Below are positions 27,143-34,720 of a stretch of 64,000 nt of DNA, piece after piece. The DNA is from Runella aurantiaca (GTDB lineage: Bacteria; Bacteroidota; Bacteroidia; Cytophagales; Spirosomataceae). The stretch is taken from the NCBI RefSeq assembly GCF_003339505.1, contig NZ_QPIW01000018.1, positions 62,001-126,000 on the forward strand, in the 5' to 3' direction. Every line of letters begins with the position of its first letter. Position 1 is the first letter of the stretch. The position numbers and the translations under genes are program-made. The notes under the pieces are model-generated. The model was not told the DNA's origin. It worked only from the letters and a program-made list of their open reading frames with translations, and made no database searches.

Positions 27143-28264
27143 ATGAAATCAACAAAGCTTCTCGTTTGCCTTTTATTCATCGCTTCAACCACCTTTGCCC
27201 AAAAACTTCCCAAAAAGAAGGAGCTTTTAAAGGCGATGACCTCGGCCAATGCGTATTTTATGAACAAATGGCCCGATGTGGGCAAACCCATAGTGGGGAA
27301 AGACCGCACGCGTCCAAGCAACATCTGGACGCGGGGCGTATACTACGAAGGATTGATGGCGTTGTATAAACTCGACCCGCAAAAAAGCTACTTAGACTAC
27401 GCCGTTTCGTGGGGCGAAGCGCACAAATGGGGTTTGCGCAACGGAATTACTACCCGCAATGGTGACGACCAATGCTGCGGCCAAACCTACATAGATTTGT
27501 ACCTTATAGATAAAAAAGAAGAGCGCATTCGTGACATCAAAGCCTGCATGGACAACATGGTCAACAGCGACAAAAAAGACGACTGGTCGTGGGTGGATGC
27601 GTTGCAGATGGCAATGCCCGTTTTTGCAAAATTGGGTGTGCTGTACAACGATAATCGTTATTACGAAAAAATGTACGAGATGTATATGTTTACTAAAAAT
27701 CAGCACGGCGACAAGGGCCTTTACAACCCCGCCGAAGGACTTTGGTGGCGTGACAAAGACTTTGACCCACCCTACAAAACGCCAGGAGGCAAAAATTGCT
27801 ATTGGTCGCGCGGGGATGGTTGGGTAGTGGCTGCTTTGGTGCGCGTGTTGGATATTATGCCCAAAGACGCTCCTCACCGCGACGAGTACCAGAAGACCTA
27901 TTTGGAGATGATGCGCGCCCTTGCGCCGCTCCAACGCGCGGATGGCTTCTGGAACGTGAGCTTGACCGACGAAACAGATTTTGGCGGTAAAGAATTGACC
28001 GGAACGGCGCTGTTTGTATACGGAATGGCGTGGGGAATGCGCAACGGTTTGTTGGACAAAAAGACCTATCAACCCATCGTGGGCAAAGCCATGAATGCCA
28101 TGCTCAAAGACTGCGTACATTCCAACGGTTTTTTGGGGTGGGTACAAGGAACGGGCAAAGAACCCAAAGATGGGCAGCCGTTGAGCTTCGAGAAAGAACC
28201 CGATTATGAAGATTTTGGCTTAGGATGTTTTCTGTTGGCGGGCACTGAAGTAGCAAAATTGTAG
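27143..28264 (+). CDS. GH88/GH105-family unsaturated rhamnogalacturonyl hydrolase (second copy)
   Basis: 373 residues, signal peptide (LLVCLLFIASTTFAQ). It belongs to the same fold family as the 23.7 kb gene but to a different subgroup, being shorter and more similar to RhiN/YesR-type proteins. Motifs are WTRGVYYEGLMALYKL, WGEAHKWGLRNG, DDQCCGQTYIDLY, WVDALQMAMPVFAKLG and YWSRGDGWVVAALVRVLD. Two divergent GH105 enzymes flanking PL11 suggest different chain-length or substitution preferences. It is the last gene of the locus, before a strong terminator and the convergent GntR gene. Confidence 0.9.
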   Translation: MKSTKLLVCLLFIASTTFAQKLPKKKELLKAMTSANAYFMNKWPDVGKPIVGKDRTRPSNIWTRGVYYEGLMALYKLDPQKSYLDYAVSWGEAHKWGLRNGITTRNGDDQCCGQTYIDLYLIDKKEERIRDIKACMDNMVNSDKKDDWSWVDALQMAMPVFAKLGVLYNDNRYYEKMYEMYMFTKNQHGDKGLYNPAEGLWWRDKDFDPPYKTPGGKNCYWSRGDGWVVAALVRVLDIMPKDAPHRDEYQKTYLEMMRALAPLQRADGFWNVSLTDETDFGGKELTGTALFVYGMAWGMRNGLLDKKTYQPIVGKAMNAMLKDCVHSNGFLGWVQGTGKEPKDGQPLSFEKEPDYEDFGLGCFLLAGTEVAKL

Positions 28265-28293
28265 TTTTACCCACCTCATATCTGTTTCGTTTT

Positions 28294-28331
28294 CCAAGCC
28301 CCGATTTTTGTCAGGGCTTGGGATTTTTTTT
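28294..28331 (+). terminator. rho-independent terminator of the rhamnogalacturonan locus
   Basis: CCAAGCCC (28294-28301) pairs with GGGCTTGG (28314-28321), followed after GA by a run of eight T. Confidence 0.9.
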
Positions 28332-28360
28332 GCAATGTCGTGCGTTATCTTTTGATTTCC

Positions 28361-29449
28361 TCACAGTGAACCCCTCCGAATCATGTAAAATGGGTTTTTT
28401 ACTTTAACGCGCTGATTACTAATTAAAAGTGTGGCGGCAGTTTGGCCCATTAGTTCAAAATCGGTGGTGATAACCGTAATGTCCAAAAGCTCTTTGAGTG
28501 CGGTTTCGTTGAACGATATTACCCCAATGTCTTTCCCCATGGTAAGTTCGCAGCGACGGGCTTTTTTGATTAATTCTGCTAAGTCATTTTCTTCCACGGC
28601 AATGTAGGCCGTTCCGGTTTCAATCACAGATTCATCGCAGTTTTCTCGGACTTCAAATTCTTTGTGGTAATTGATGCAAAAATTCCGAAATCCGCGCACA
28701 ATTTCGAGGGGATAATTGCCATCGCTCGGAAAAATCAATACCATTCGTTGGTATTTTGACAACAAATCTGTGGCATTTTCCAGCGCTTCAAAGATGTCTT
28801 TGTCGAAACGTTGATAAATACTCAACGGCTGTTGTGGAAGTTCGGGGATTTCGCGGTCGAGCAGCACTAACTCATTGGCAGGGATGCTTTTGAGCGTTTG
28901 AAGGTAATCCGCTTTATCTAAATCTTCCGTAAAATGGGGCATTACAATGTAGTAATTGTATTTGCCCAGGTTTTTGTCAATAATTTCCTGAAAACGCCCC
29001 GCGCTGTAGTGATGAATCTCCAAATCTACCATGGCTTGGTCGCCCAATGTTTTCAAAAAAGAGTAGTAAATGATTTTTTTATAGGAGCTTAACTTGTTGA
29101 AAATGAGCAGAACTTTTAGCTTTTTGTCGTGATTTGATTGAATATAGTATCCTTTTCCCTGTACGGATGTGATGTAGCCGCGCGCGCGCAACTCCCGATA
29201 GGCTTTTTCTACCGTGTCGCGGGCCAAAAGGTATTCAATGCTCAGCTCGCTGATGGAAGGCAATTGATTCCCTTTTTGCAAAACCCCCCTTTCAATATCC
29301 TTAATCACCGAATGAACAATTTGCTTGTATTTAGGCATCTTGTCGGAAGGATTAAATTGCAATTGATACAGGGCCGCCGTGCTTTGGCAATGGTCTATTC
29401 CAAAGTGGTGGCCGCGACGGCGAGAGATAGAAGCAATTGTGGTTGTCAT
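28361..29449 (-). CDS. GntR-family regulator with LacI-like sugar-binding domain
   Basis: 362 residues. Winged-helix GntR domain at residues ~38-105: MPKYKQIVHSVIKDIERGVL, LPSISELSIEYLLARDTVEK, ARGYITSVQGKGYYI. The C-terminal ~250 residues form a type I periplasmic-binding-like effector domain (KLKVLLIFNKLSSYKK, MVLIFPSDGNYPLEIVRGF, DIGVISFNETALKELLDI, VITTDFELMGQTAA). In Bacteroidota such proteins control sugar use loci. Its convergent position next to GH105-PL11-GH105 suggests it senses a rhamnogalacturonan product. The first 30 residues (arginine- and histidine-rich) are not typical and a start nearer the QLQFNPSDK segment is possible, but no good ATG exists there. Confidence 0.85.
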   Translation of the reverse strand: MTTTIASISRRRGHHFGIDHCQSTAALYQLQFNPSDKMPKYKQIVHSVIKDIERGVLQKGNQLPSISELSIEYLLARDTVEKAYRELRARGYITSVQGKGYYIQSNHDKKLKVLLIFNKLSSYKKIIYYSFLKTLGDQAMVDLEIHHYSAGRFQEIIDKNLGKYNYYIVMPHFTEDLDKADYLQTLKSIPANELVLLDREIPELPQQPLSIYQRFDKDIFEALENATDLLSKYQRMVLIFPSDGNYPLEIVRGFRNFCINYHKEFEVRENCDESVIETGTAYIAVEENDLAELIKKARRCELTMGKDIGVISFNETALKELLDITVITTDFELMGQTAATLLISNQRVKVKNPFYMIRRGSL

Positions 29450-29744
29450 AGCAGACTTCTTGAATTTTTCTAAGAAAACCTTAAAAAGTACCCTTTCAGT
29501 GGAATGTATAATGTATTGTAATATATGTAGATGATATTAAACTTTGTAAAGACAAAAGGCGATTTATTTATGCAATCGTTATCGGGAACGTTGTCAAAAT
29601 GAAATGTTTTGGAGAAATTGACCAAAATTTCTGTACAGTCACAAAATTTTGCGACGCTATTCAAGACAAAATGAATAAGAAGGAAATAAGATAAATTAGA
29701 TTATTTTAATTTGTTAATCATCGAAAGGCGAGACAACTGCATTG
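29450..29744. other. 295-base AT-rich spacer between the GntR and LytTR regulator genes
   Basis: Very AT-rich. One 64-codon frame on the reverse strand (29470-29664) is low complexity and unsupported. The region presumably holds the GntR promoter. No hairpin or repeat was recognised. Confidence 0.4.
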
Positions 29745-30524
29745 TTAGAGTTCAAACAGTCGGCGAACATTTTCGGCAAATGACTGCCCAGAGGTAATTT
29801 TGGAGCCTTTTTTATCATTCAGAACCAAAATGAATTTACCGTCAAAATGCTTCTGAATTTCACGCACATGGCGAGAATTAAGAATCGCCGACCGACTGAC
29901 GCGGGTAAAATGGTCGGGAAGTTTTTCTTCCAACGTCGCCACTGTGTAGCTTGTTAGGTACTTATATCCTTCTTTGGTGGCTAGAAATACATATTTATCC
30001 TCGGCTTCAAAATAGCTGATTTCATCCAGAGGAATCAATAAAATCTTATCGGCAAACTTGACCGAAATCGTGTGTAAATCTTTTTTAGGTTTGAATTGTT
30101 CAATAATCTGTAAAAGACTGGAATTGAAGGCGTTTTGAGTGGTTTCTTCCTGAGGTGAAGCCATCCTTTTTTTTAATTTTTCCACCGTTTTCTCCAGCCG
30201 GTCGTTTTCAATGGGTTTGAGTAAATAGTCAATAGAGTTTTCTTCAAACGCCCGTATCGCGTACTGATCGTAGGCGGTGGCAAAAATGACCATCGGCATA
30301 AACGTCAGTTGAGAAAGCATCTCAAAGCCGTTCATTAGGGGCATTTCGATGTCCAGAAAAATAACGTCGGGCTGTAATTCTTCCACCAGTGTAAGGCCTT
30401 CTGCGCCATTGGCAGCCTCGCCGATGATTTCAAACGTTGCTTCAAATTTGTTTAACAGCCGACGCAAACGGGCGCGGGCCAACGGCTCATCGTCGATAAG
30501 AAGGGTTTTAAAAGAGGTGTTCAT
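29745..30524 (-). CDS. LytTR-family response regulator
   Basis: 259 residues. Receiver domain 1-120: TLLIDDEPLARARLRRLL, phosphoacceptor D58 in VIFLDIEMPLMNG, IFATAYDQYA, and lysine in IDYLLKPIEND. Linker about 121-145. LytTR DNA-binding domain about 150-259: LIPLDEISYFEAEDKYVFL, TRVSRSAILNSRHVREI and GKFILVLNDKKGSKI. LytTR regulators usually sit next to a HisKA-less (LytS/YehU-like) kinase, but none is encoded beside this gene in the window, so it appears orphan. The divergent upstream spacer has five GGCAA/TTGCC half-sites. Confidence 0.93.
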   Translation of the reverse strand: MNTSFKTLLIDDEPLARARLRRLLNKFEATFEIIGEAANGAEGLTLVEELQPDVIFLDIEMPLMNGFEMLSQLTFMPMVIFATAYDQYAIRAFEENSIDYLLKPIENDRLEKTVEKLKKRMASPQEETTQNAFNSSLLQIIEQFKPKKDLHTISVKFADKILLIPLDEISYFEAEDKYVFLATKEGYKYLTSYTVATLEEKLPDHFTRVSRSAILNSRHVREIQKHFDGKFILVLNDKKGSKITSGQSFAENVRRLFEL

Positions 30525-30560
30525 GGCGTATGGGCAGTGGTCTTTTGTTCTGAATAAATA

Positions 30561-30625
30561 GGCAATGGCAAGTTACAAACTTTTTGCCTGAACCAAACGG
30601 CGGCAAGAGGCGTTTTCATTTTGCC
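30561..30625. promoter_or_regulatory. cluster of GGCAA/TTGCC half-sites between divergent genes
   Basis: GGCAA occurs at 30561-30565, 30567-30571 and 30602-30606, and its complement TTGCC at 30584-30588 and 30621-30625, making two overlapping inverted-repeat pairs. The cluster lies between the LytTR regulator and the DUF3365-like lipoprotein genes and could be an operator for one or both. Confidence 0.35.
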
Positions 30626-30659
30626 GAGAATAACCTGTAATTTTGAAGTAAAAATAACC

Positions 30660-31256
30660 GTGAGCAACCGACTGATTCATTATAGTATACTGATTATTGG
30701 CCTATTTTTTGCCTCCTGCAATCCCGAACGGCGCGTAGAAGGTTCCAAAGAAGCGGTCGAGAGAATGAAAAGTATGCAAATCAAACGCGTCACTTCTCCC
30801 CAAGTAGTGACCATTGTAGATGACTGGGGTGAGCGGATTGTTAAGCAGGCGCAGCTGGACTGGGAAGCACAGGCGAAGAAGCCCAACGCCAATCTTTCGG
30901 CGTTGTGCCAATTACAGGGAATTGCTGAAATAGACTCATTGGAGCAATTGTACGGGGTACAAATCTTGCTTTTGGGAACGAAAGACATGAAAAACGGCCA
31001 ATTGTCTGTCAAAGAAAAGGAGGTATTGGACGCGTATCTTTATAATGCTGAAAACAAACTTCCACAATCCACCAATATTCAGAAATTAGGTGATTCGGTG
31101 CTGATTTACAATGCGCCGATTGCGGTTCAAAATATGATTTGTCAAAAGTGTTTTGGCGACGATGCCTCAAAACTAGGACTCTGGCGCGTAAAGTTTCTAA
31201 AGAACGAAGTGATACGAAAAGTAGACGGCAAGTCGTTGGTGAAAAATAAAAAGTAA
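30660..31256 (+). CDS. DUF3365-like lipoprotein with a CxxC motif
   Basis: About 198 residues from GTG 30660. The upstream TTG at 30621 would place 13 extra residues before the signal peptide. The lipoprotein signal is LIHYSILIIGLFFASC with the lipidated cysteine in ASC. The mature part has QVVTIVDDWGERIVKQAQ and a C-terminal segment APIAVQNMICQKCFGDD followed by LGLWRVKF. That layout matches the DUF3365/Tll0287-like haem-binding domain, where the motif is normally CxxCH; here the residue after CQKC is phenylalanine. It is likely periplasm-facing. It lies 35 bases before dsbD, so the two are probably co-transcribed. Confidence 0.7.
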   Translation: MSNRLIHYSILIIGLFFASCNPERRVEGSKEAVERMKSMQIKRVTSPQVVTIVDDWGERIVKQAQLDWEAQAKKPNANLSALCQLQGIAEIDSLEQLYGVQILLLGTKDMKNGQLSVKEKEVLDAYLYNAENKLPQSTNIQKLGDSVLIYNAPIAVQNMICQKCFGDDASKLGLWRVKFLKNEVIRKVDGKSLVKNKK

Positions 31257-31291
31257 AAACTGTTTTGTAAACTGTTATCTGTCAAATATAT

Positions 31292-33334
31292 ATGAAGCGC
31301 ATAGCTGCTATTTTGTTGTTGTTGGTGGTGTCGATTTCGACCTTTGCCCAGGTCAAAAACCACGCCACTTGGACGTTTGAAGTGCCCAAAAAAGAGGTAA
31401 AAGTGGGAGACGTGATTGAAATAAAATTTAATGCAATCATTGATGAAGGATGGGATTTGTATTCGAGTGAATTTCCAGCCGAAGACCCCATAAAAACCAC
31501 TTTTGAGTACAAAAAGAACGGAACCTTTGAGTTGGTTGGAAAAGTAAAACCCATCGGTTTTCATAACAAAGAAGATGAGTTTTTTGGAACCGTCAGCATT
31601 GCGGAGGGAAAAGCGTCTTTTATTCAAAAAATAAGGATTTTAAAGGAAAACCCCGTCATAGAAGGCGTGATTGATGGTCAAACCTGTACCGTCAAAGATG
31701 GACAGTGCGTTTTATTAAAGAATGATTTTAAGTTTCCTTCGATAAAAGTAACGGCCGCATCGCCAGTTGAGGCTTCAAAAACAGAGGTAATTGCCCAAAC
31801 TGCCGAGCCACAGGTGACTGAAAATGTACAACCTACAACGGCATCCAAAGTAGATACTATTCAGGCCGAAGCCACGGCCTCTGCGGAAAAGGCCCCATCT
31901 GACCTGCCTGTCTCAGAGCCCGAAGAATCGCTTTGGAGTTTTTTGTTGGCGTGTTTCCTCGGCGGATTAGCGTCTATTTTTATGCCGTGTATTTATCCCA
32001 TTATGCCCATGACGGTGAGTTATTTCACCAAGCAAGAACACGGCACCGGCAAAGCCTTGGTCTACGGGCTTTCGATTGTGGCTATTTTTACGTTGTTGGG
32101 CTTTTTAGTATCTCGTGTTGGCGGTGCGCAGGCGGCCAATTTTATCAGTACCCACTGGGCACCCAATGCGATTTTCTTCGTTGTGTTTATCCTTTTTGGT
32201 CTTTCGTTTTTGGGCTTATTTGAAATTGTATTGCCCAATTCTTTCGTCAACAGTGTGGACAAACAAGCCGACAAAGGTGGCCTCATCGGGATTTTCTTCA
32301 TGGCGCTTACGTTGGTGGTGGTTTCGTTTTCGTGTACGGCCCCGATTGCGGGTTCTTTGTTGATTTTGGCTTCCAAAGGCAACGAAGTAATGCGCCCAGT
32401 GCTAGGAATGATATTCTTCTCCTTGCCGTTCGCGGTGGTGTTTACAGGTTTGGCCATGTTTCCGAAATTCCTCAAAAGCCTGCCCAAATCGGGCGGGTGG
32501 CTCAATGAATTTAAAGTCGTTTTTGGCTTATTAGAATTTGCATTGGCTTTGAAGTTTTTATCAAACATAGACCTAGCGTATCAGTGGCAAGTGCTTGACC
32601 GTGAGGTGTTTTTGGCTATTTGGATAGTTTTATTCTCCATCATTGGTTTTTACGTATTGGGAAAACTGCGGATGGATAAAGACTCACCCGTAAAAGGAAT
32701 CACAATTCCACGTTTGCTGATTTCATCGGCCACGTTTGCGTTTGTGATATACATGATTCCGGGTATGTTTGGCGCGCCTTTGCGGGTGTTGTCGGGGTGG
32801 TTGCCTCCCGAACAAACGCAAGATTTTTACCTGACCAACGCCGTTGGCAGTGGAACTTCGGCTCCTGCCCTGACGGCATCGGGCCGTCGCAAGCCACATT
32901 TGCCGCACGGATTGGAAGGTTATTTTGACTATGAGCAAGCATTGGCCGAGGCCAAAGCCCAGGGCAAACCCGTATTCATCGACTTTACAGGCTTCAATTG
33001 TGCCAATTGTCGCAAAATGGAAGCCAACGTCTGGCCCCAACCAGAGGTGTTGGACCGTCTTAAAAAAGACTTCGTGATTGCCTCTTTATACGTGGATGAT
33101 AAGACTGAACTGCCCAAAGAAGAGCAGTTTGTGTCTACCTACGACCAACGTGAAAAAACAACCATTGGGGATAAAAATGCCGACTTGCAGATTACAAAAT
33201 TCAACAACAACGCACAGCCGTTTTACTGTTTGGTCACGCCCGAAGGCGAGCTATTGACCAAGCCCGTCGGTTATACAAGTGCCGAAGAATTTACGCGTTT
33301 TCTGGATGAAGGATTGACAAAATATAAAAAGTAA
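31292..33334 (+). CDS. dsbD: thiol:disulfide interchange protein DsbD family
   Basis: 680 residues. Signal peptide (IAAILLLLVVSISTFAQ). N-terminal DsbD alpha-like beta domain ~25-150. Low-complexity linker ~165-210. Central CcdA-like membrane domain ~215-500 with the redox cysteines in SIFMPCIYPIMPMTVSYF and VVSFSCTAPIAGSLL. C-terminal thioredoxin domain ~545-680 with active site C570-C573 (GFNCANCRKMEANVW). It passes electrons from cytoplasmic thioredoxin to periplasmic thiol partners, serving cytochrome c maturation and disulfide repair. The neighbouring DUF3365-like lipoprotein may be a client. A 12-bp stem follows. Confidence 0.93.
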   Translation: MKRIAAILLLLVVSISTFAQVKNHATWTFEVPKKEVKVGDVIEIKFNAIIDEGWDLYSSEFPAEDPIKTTFEYKKNGTFELVGKVKPIGFHNKEDEFFGTVSIAEGKASFIQKIRILKENPVIEGVIDGQTCTVKDGQCVLLKNDFKFPSIKVTAASPVEASKTEVIAQTAEPQVTENVQPTTASKVDTIQAEATASAEKAPSDLPVSEPEESLWSFLLACFLGGLASIFMPCIYPIMPMTVSYFTKQEHGTGKALVYGLSIVAIFTLLGFLVSRVGGAQAANFISTHWAPNAIFFVVFILFGLSFLGLFEIVLPNSFVNSVDKQADKGGLIGIFFMALTLVVVSFSCTAPIAGSLLILASKGNEVMRPVLGMIFFSLPFAVVFTGLAMFPKFLKSLPKSGGWLNEFKVVFGLLEFALALKFLSNIDLAYQWQVLDREVFLAIWIVLFSIIGFYVLGKLRMDKDSPVKGITIPRLLISSATFAFVIYMIPGMFGAPLRVLSGWLPPEQTQDFYLTNAVGSGTSAPALTASGRRKPHLPHGLEGYFDYEQALAEAKAQGKPVFIDFTGFNCANCRKMEANVWPQPEVLDRLKKDFVIASLYVDDKTELPKEEQFVSTYDQREKTTIGDKNADLQITKFNNNAQPFYCLVTPEGELLTKPVGYTSAEEFTRFLDEGLTKYKK

Positions 33335-33384
33335 AGCCGATAAGAAGGCTTTCCAGCAATAAGAAAGTCTTCGAGAATCCTTTA

Positions 33385-33430
33385 AAAGCAACTTCCTGAA
33401 AGTTTCGGCTTGGGGGAAGTTGCTTTGTTT
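33385..33430 (+). terminator. hairpin downstream of dsbD
   Basis: AAAGCAACTTCC (33385-33396) pairs perfectly with GGAAGTTGCTTT (33415-33426) around an 18-base loop, followed by GTTTGTT. It acts as a probable terminator before the LptF/G gene. Confidence 0.7.
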
Positions 33431-33533
33431 GTTAAAAAATCTAAAAAAAGCAACCTTTACCGAATCAAAGCATAACTTGTGGAGATTTGCGTTGTACTGC
33501 AAGACGGACAACATACGACGAAAGACTTATTGC

Positions 33534-34610
33534 ATGAAAATATTAGACCGATATATTCTCAAGAATTTTTTAATCACTTACGTATTTACGGTACTTGTCA
33601 CGCTGCTGATTATCTGCGTGATTGACTTCACGGAAAAGGTAGATAATTTCAGAAAGACGAATCCTACGCCGTACGAAATTATCGTAAATTACTACCTCAA
33701 TTTTATTCCTTATTACGCCAATTACCTCAGTCCGTTGTTGGTTTTTATTTCTACGGTTTTTTTTACGGCGCGTATCGCGGCCCGTACCGAAGTCATCGCC
33801 ATGTTTAGCAGCGGTATCAGCTTTATCAGAATTTTGTTCCCGTATTTTATCGGTTCAGTCATATTGGCGGCTTTTACTTTTTACATGGTAGGCTGGGTCA
33901 TTCCGCGCGCCAACAAAATTCGGTTGGCTTTTGAGTACAAATACATCGAAGAACAATTTTATTTCAACCGTCGGAATTTCCACGTAAAAGTCGCGCCAAC
34001 TACTTATGCCTACCTCGAAAGCTACAACAATACATCGCAAACGGGTTATAAGTTTACTTTGGAGCGTATCGAAGGCAATCAACTAAAGGAAAAGCTAACT
34101 TCCGACCGCATTACGTGGGCTCCCAAGAAGAAAAAATGGGAAATTCATGACTATAAAGTGCGAAAGTTTGAGGGACAAAAAGAATTCTTAACTCAAGGTG
34201 TTAAGATAGATACTGCTATTTCGTTGAGTCCAAAAGACTTTGAGAATGATAAAAACCGCTTTGAAGAGCTGACCTTGAGCCAGTTAAATGAGTACATCGA
34301 CCTACTCAATCTGCGCGGCGCCGATGGCGTTCAGACGTACCTGCTCGAAAAATATACGCGTTTTACGCACCCGTTTGCTTTTATTATTCTGACCATCATA
34401 GGCGTAGTGGTATCGGCCCGTAAAAGCCGGCGGGGCTCGGGGTGGCAGATTGCTTTGGGTTTTATTTTGGCGTTTGTGTATCTGCTCTTCTTCATGCTTG
34501 CCAAAGGTATTGCCGAATCGGGCAAAATCCCTGCGGTGGCGGCGGTATGGCTACCCAATATCATCTTTGCGGGCATTGGGTTTGTGCTTTATAAAACTTT
34601 ACCCCGTTAA
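33534..34610 (+). CDS. LptF/LptG-family permease
   Basis: 358 residues from ATG 33534. An upstream in-frame start at 33420 lies inside the dsbD terminator and is rejected. The N-terminus MKILDRYILKNFLITYVFTV is the conserved LptF/G opening. A central periplasmic beta-jellyroll region (about 115-260, containing FYFNRRNFHVKVAPTTYAYL) is flanked by transmembrane pairs, and the C-terminal segments include AFIILTIIGVVVSARKSRRG. It is a component of the ABC transporter that lifts lipopolysaccharide from the inner membrane. The second permease partner and LptB are not in the window. Confidence 0.92.
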   Translation: MKILDRYILKNFLITYVFTVLVTLLIICVIDFTEKVDNFRKTNPTPYEIIVNYYLNFIPYYANYLSPLLVFISTVFFTARIAARTEVIAMFSSGISFIRILFPYFIGSVILAAFTFYMVGWVIPRANKIRLAFEYKYIEEQFYFNRRNFHVKVAPTTYAYLESYNNTSQTGYKFTLERIEGNQLKEKLTSDRITWAPKKKKWEIHDYKVRKFEGQKEFLTQGVKIDTAISLSPKDFENDKNRFEELTLSQLNEYIDLLNLRGADGVQTYLLEKYTRFTHPFAFIILTIIGVVVSARKSRRGSGWQIALGFILAFVYLLFFMLAKGIAESGKIPAVAAVWLPNIIFAGIGFVLYKTLPR

Positions 34611-34686
34611 TAGATTATTTACCCCAAATTGGGGGATATTGATGCATACCTTTGTTTGATGACCTTCCTATTTGCCTAGAAAATCC

Positions 34687-34694
34687 TATTTTTG
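34687..34694 (+). promoter_or_regulatory. candidate -7 box TATTTTTG upstream of the M1 peptidase gene
   Basis: Fits TAnnTTTG and ends 26 bases before the ATG at 34721. TTTG motifs are nearby upstream but not at ideal -33 spacing. Confidence 0.4.
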
Positions 34695-34720
34695 TAAAAA
34701 TCATTCAGCAGACGAATTCC

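Noticed and set aside
29470-29664. A 64-codon reverse frame between the two regulator genes
   Set aside because: It has low-complexity composition and no recognisable fold, and is probably chance in AT-rich sequence.
30621-30659. TTG start for the DUF3365-like lipoprotein
   Set aside because: It would place 13 extra residues before a lipoprotein signal peptide, whereas GTG 30660 gives a standard signal.
33420-33533. Upstream start for the LptF/LptG permease
   Set aside because: The extra 38 codons lie in the dsbD terminator, and the family begins at the MKILDRYILKNF segment.
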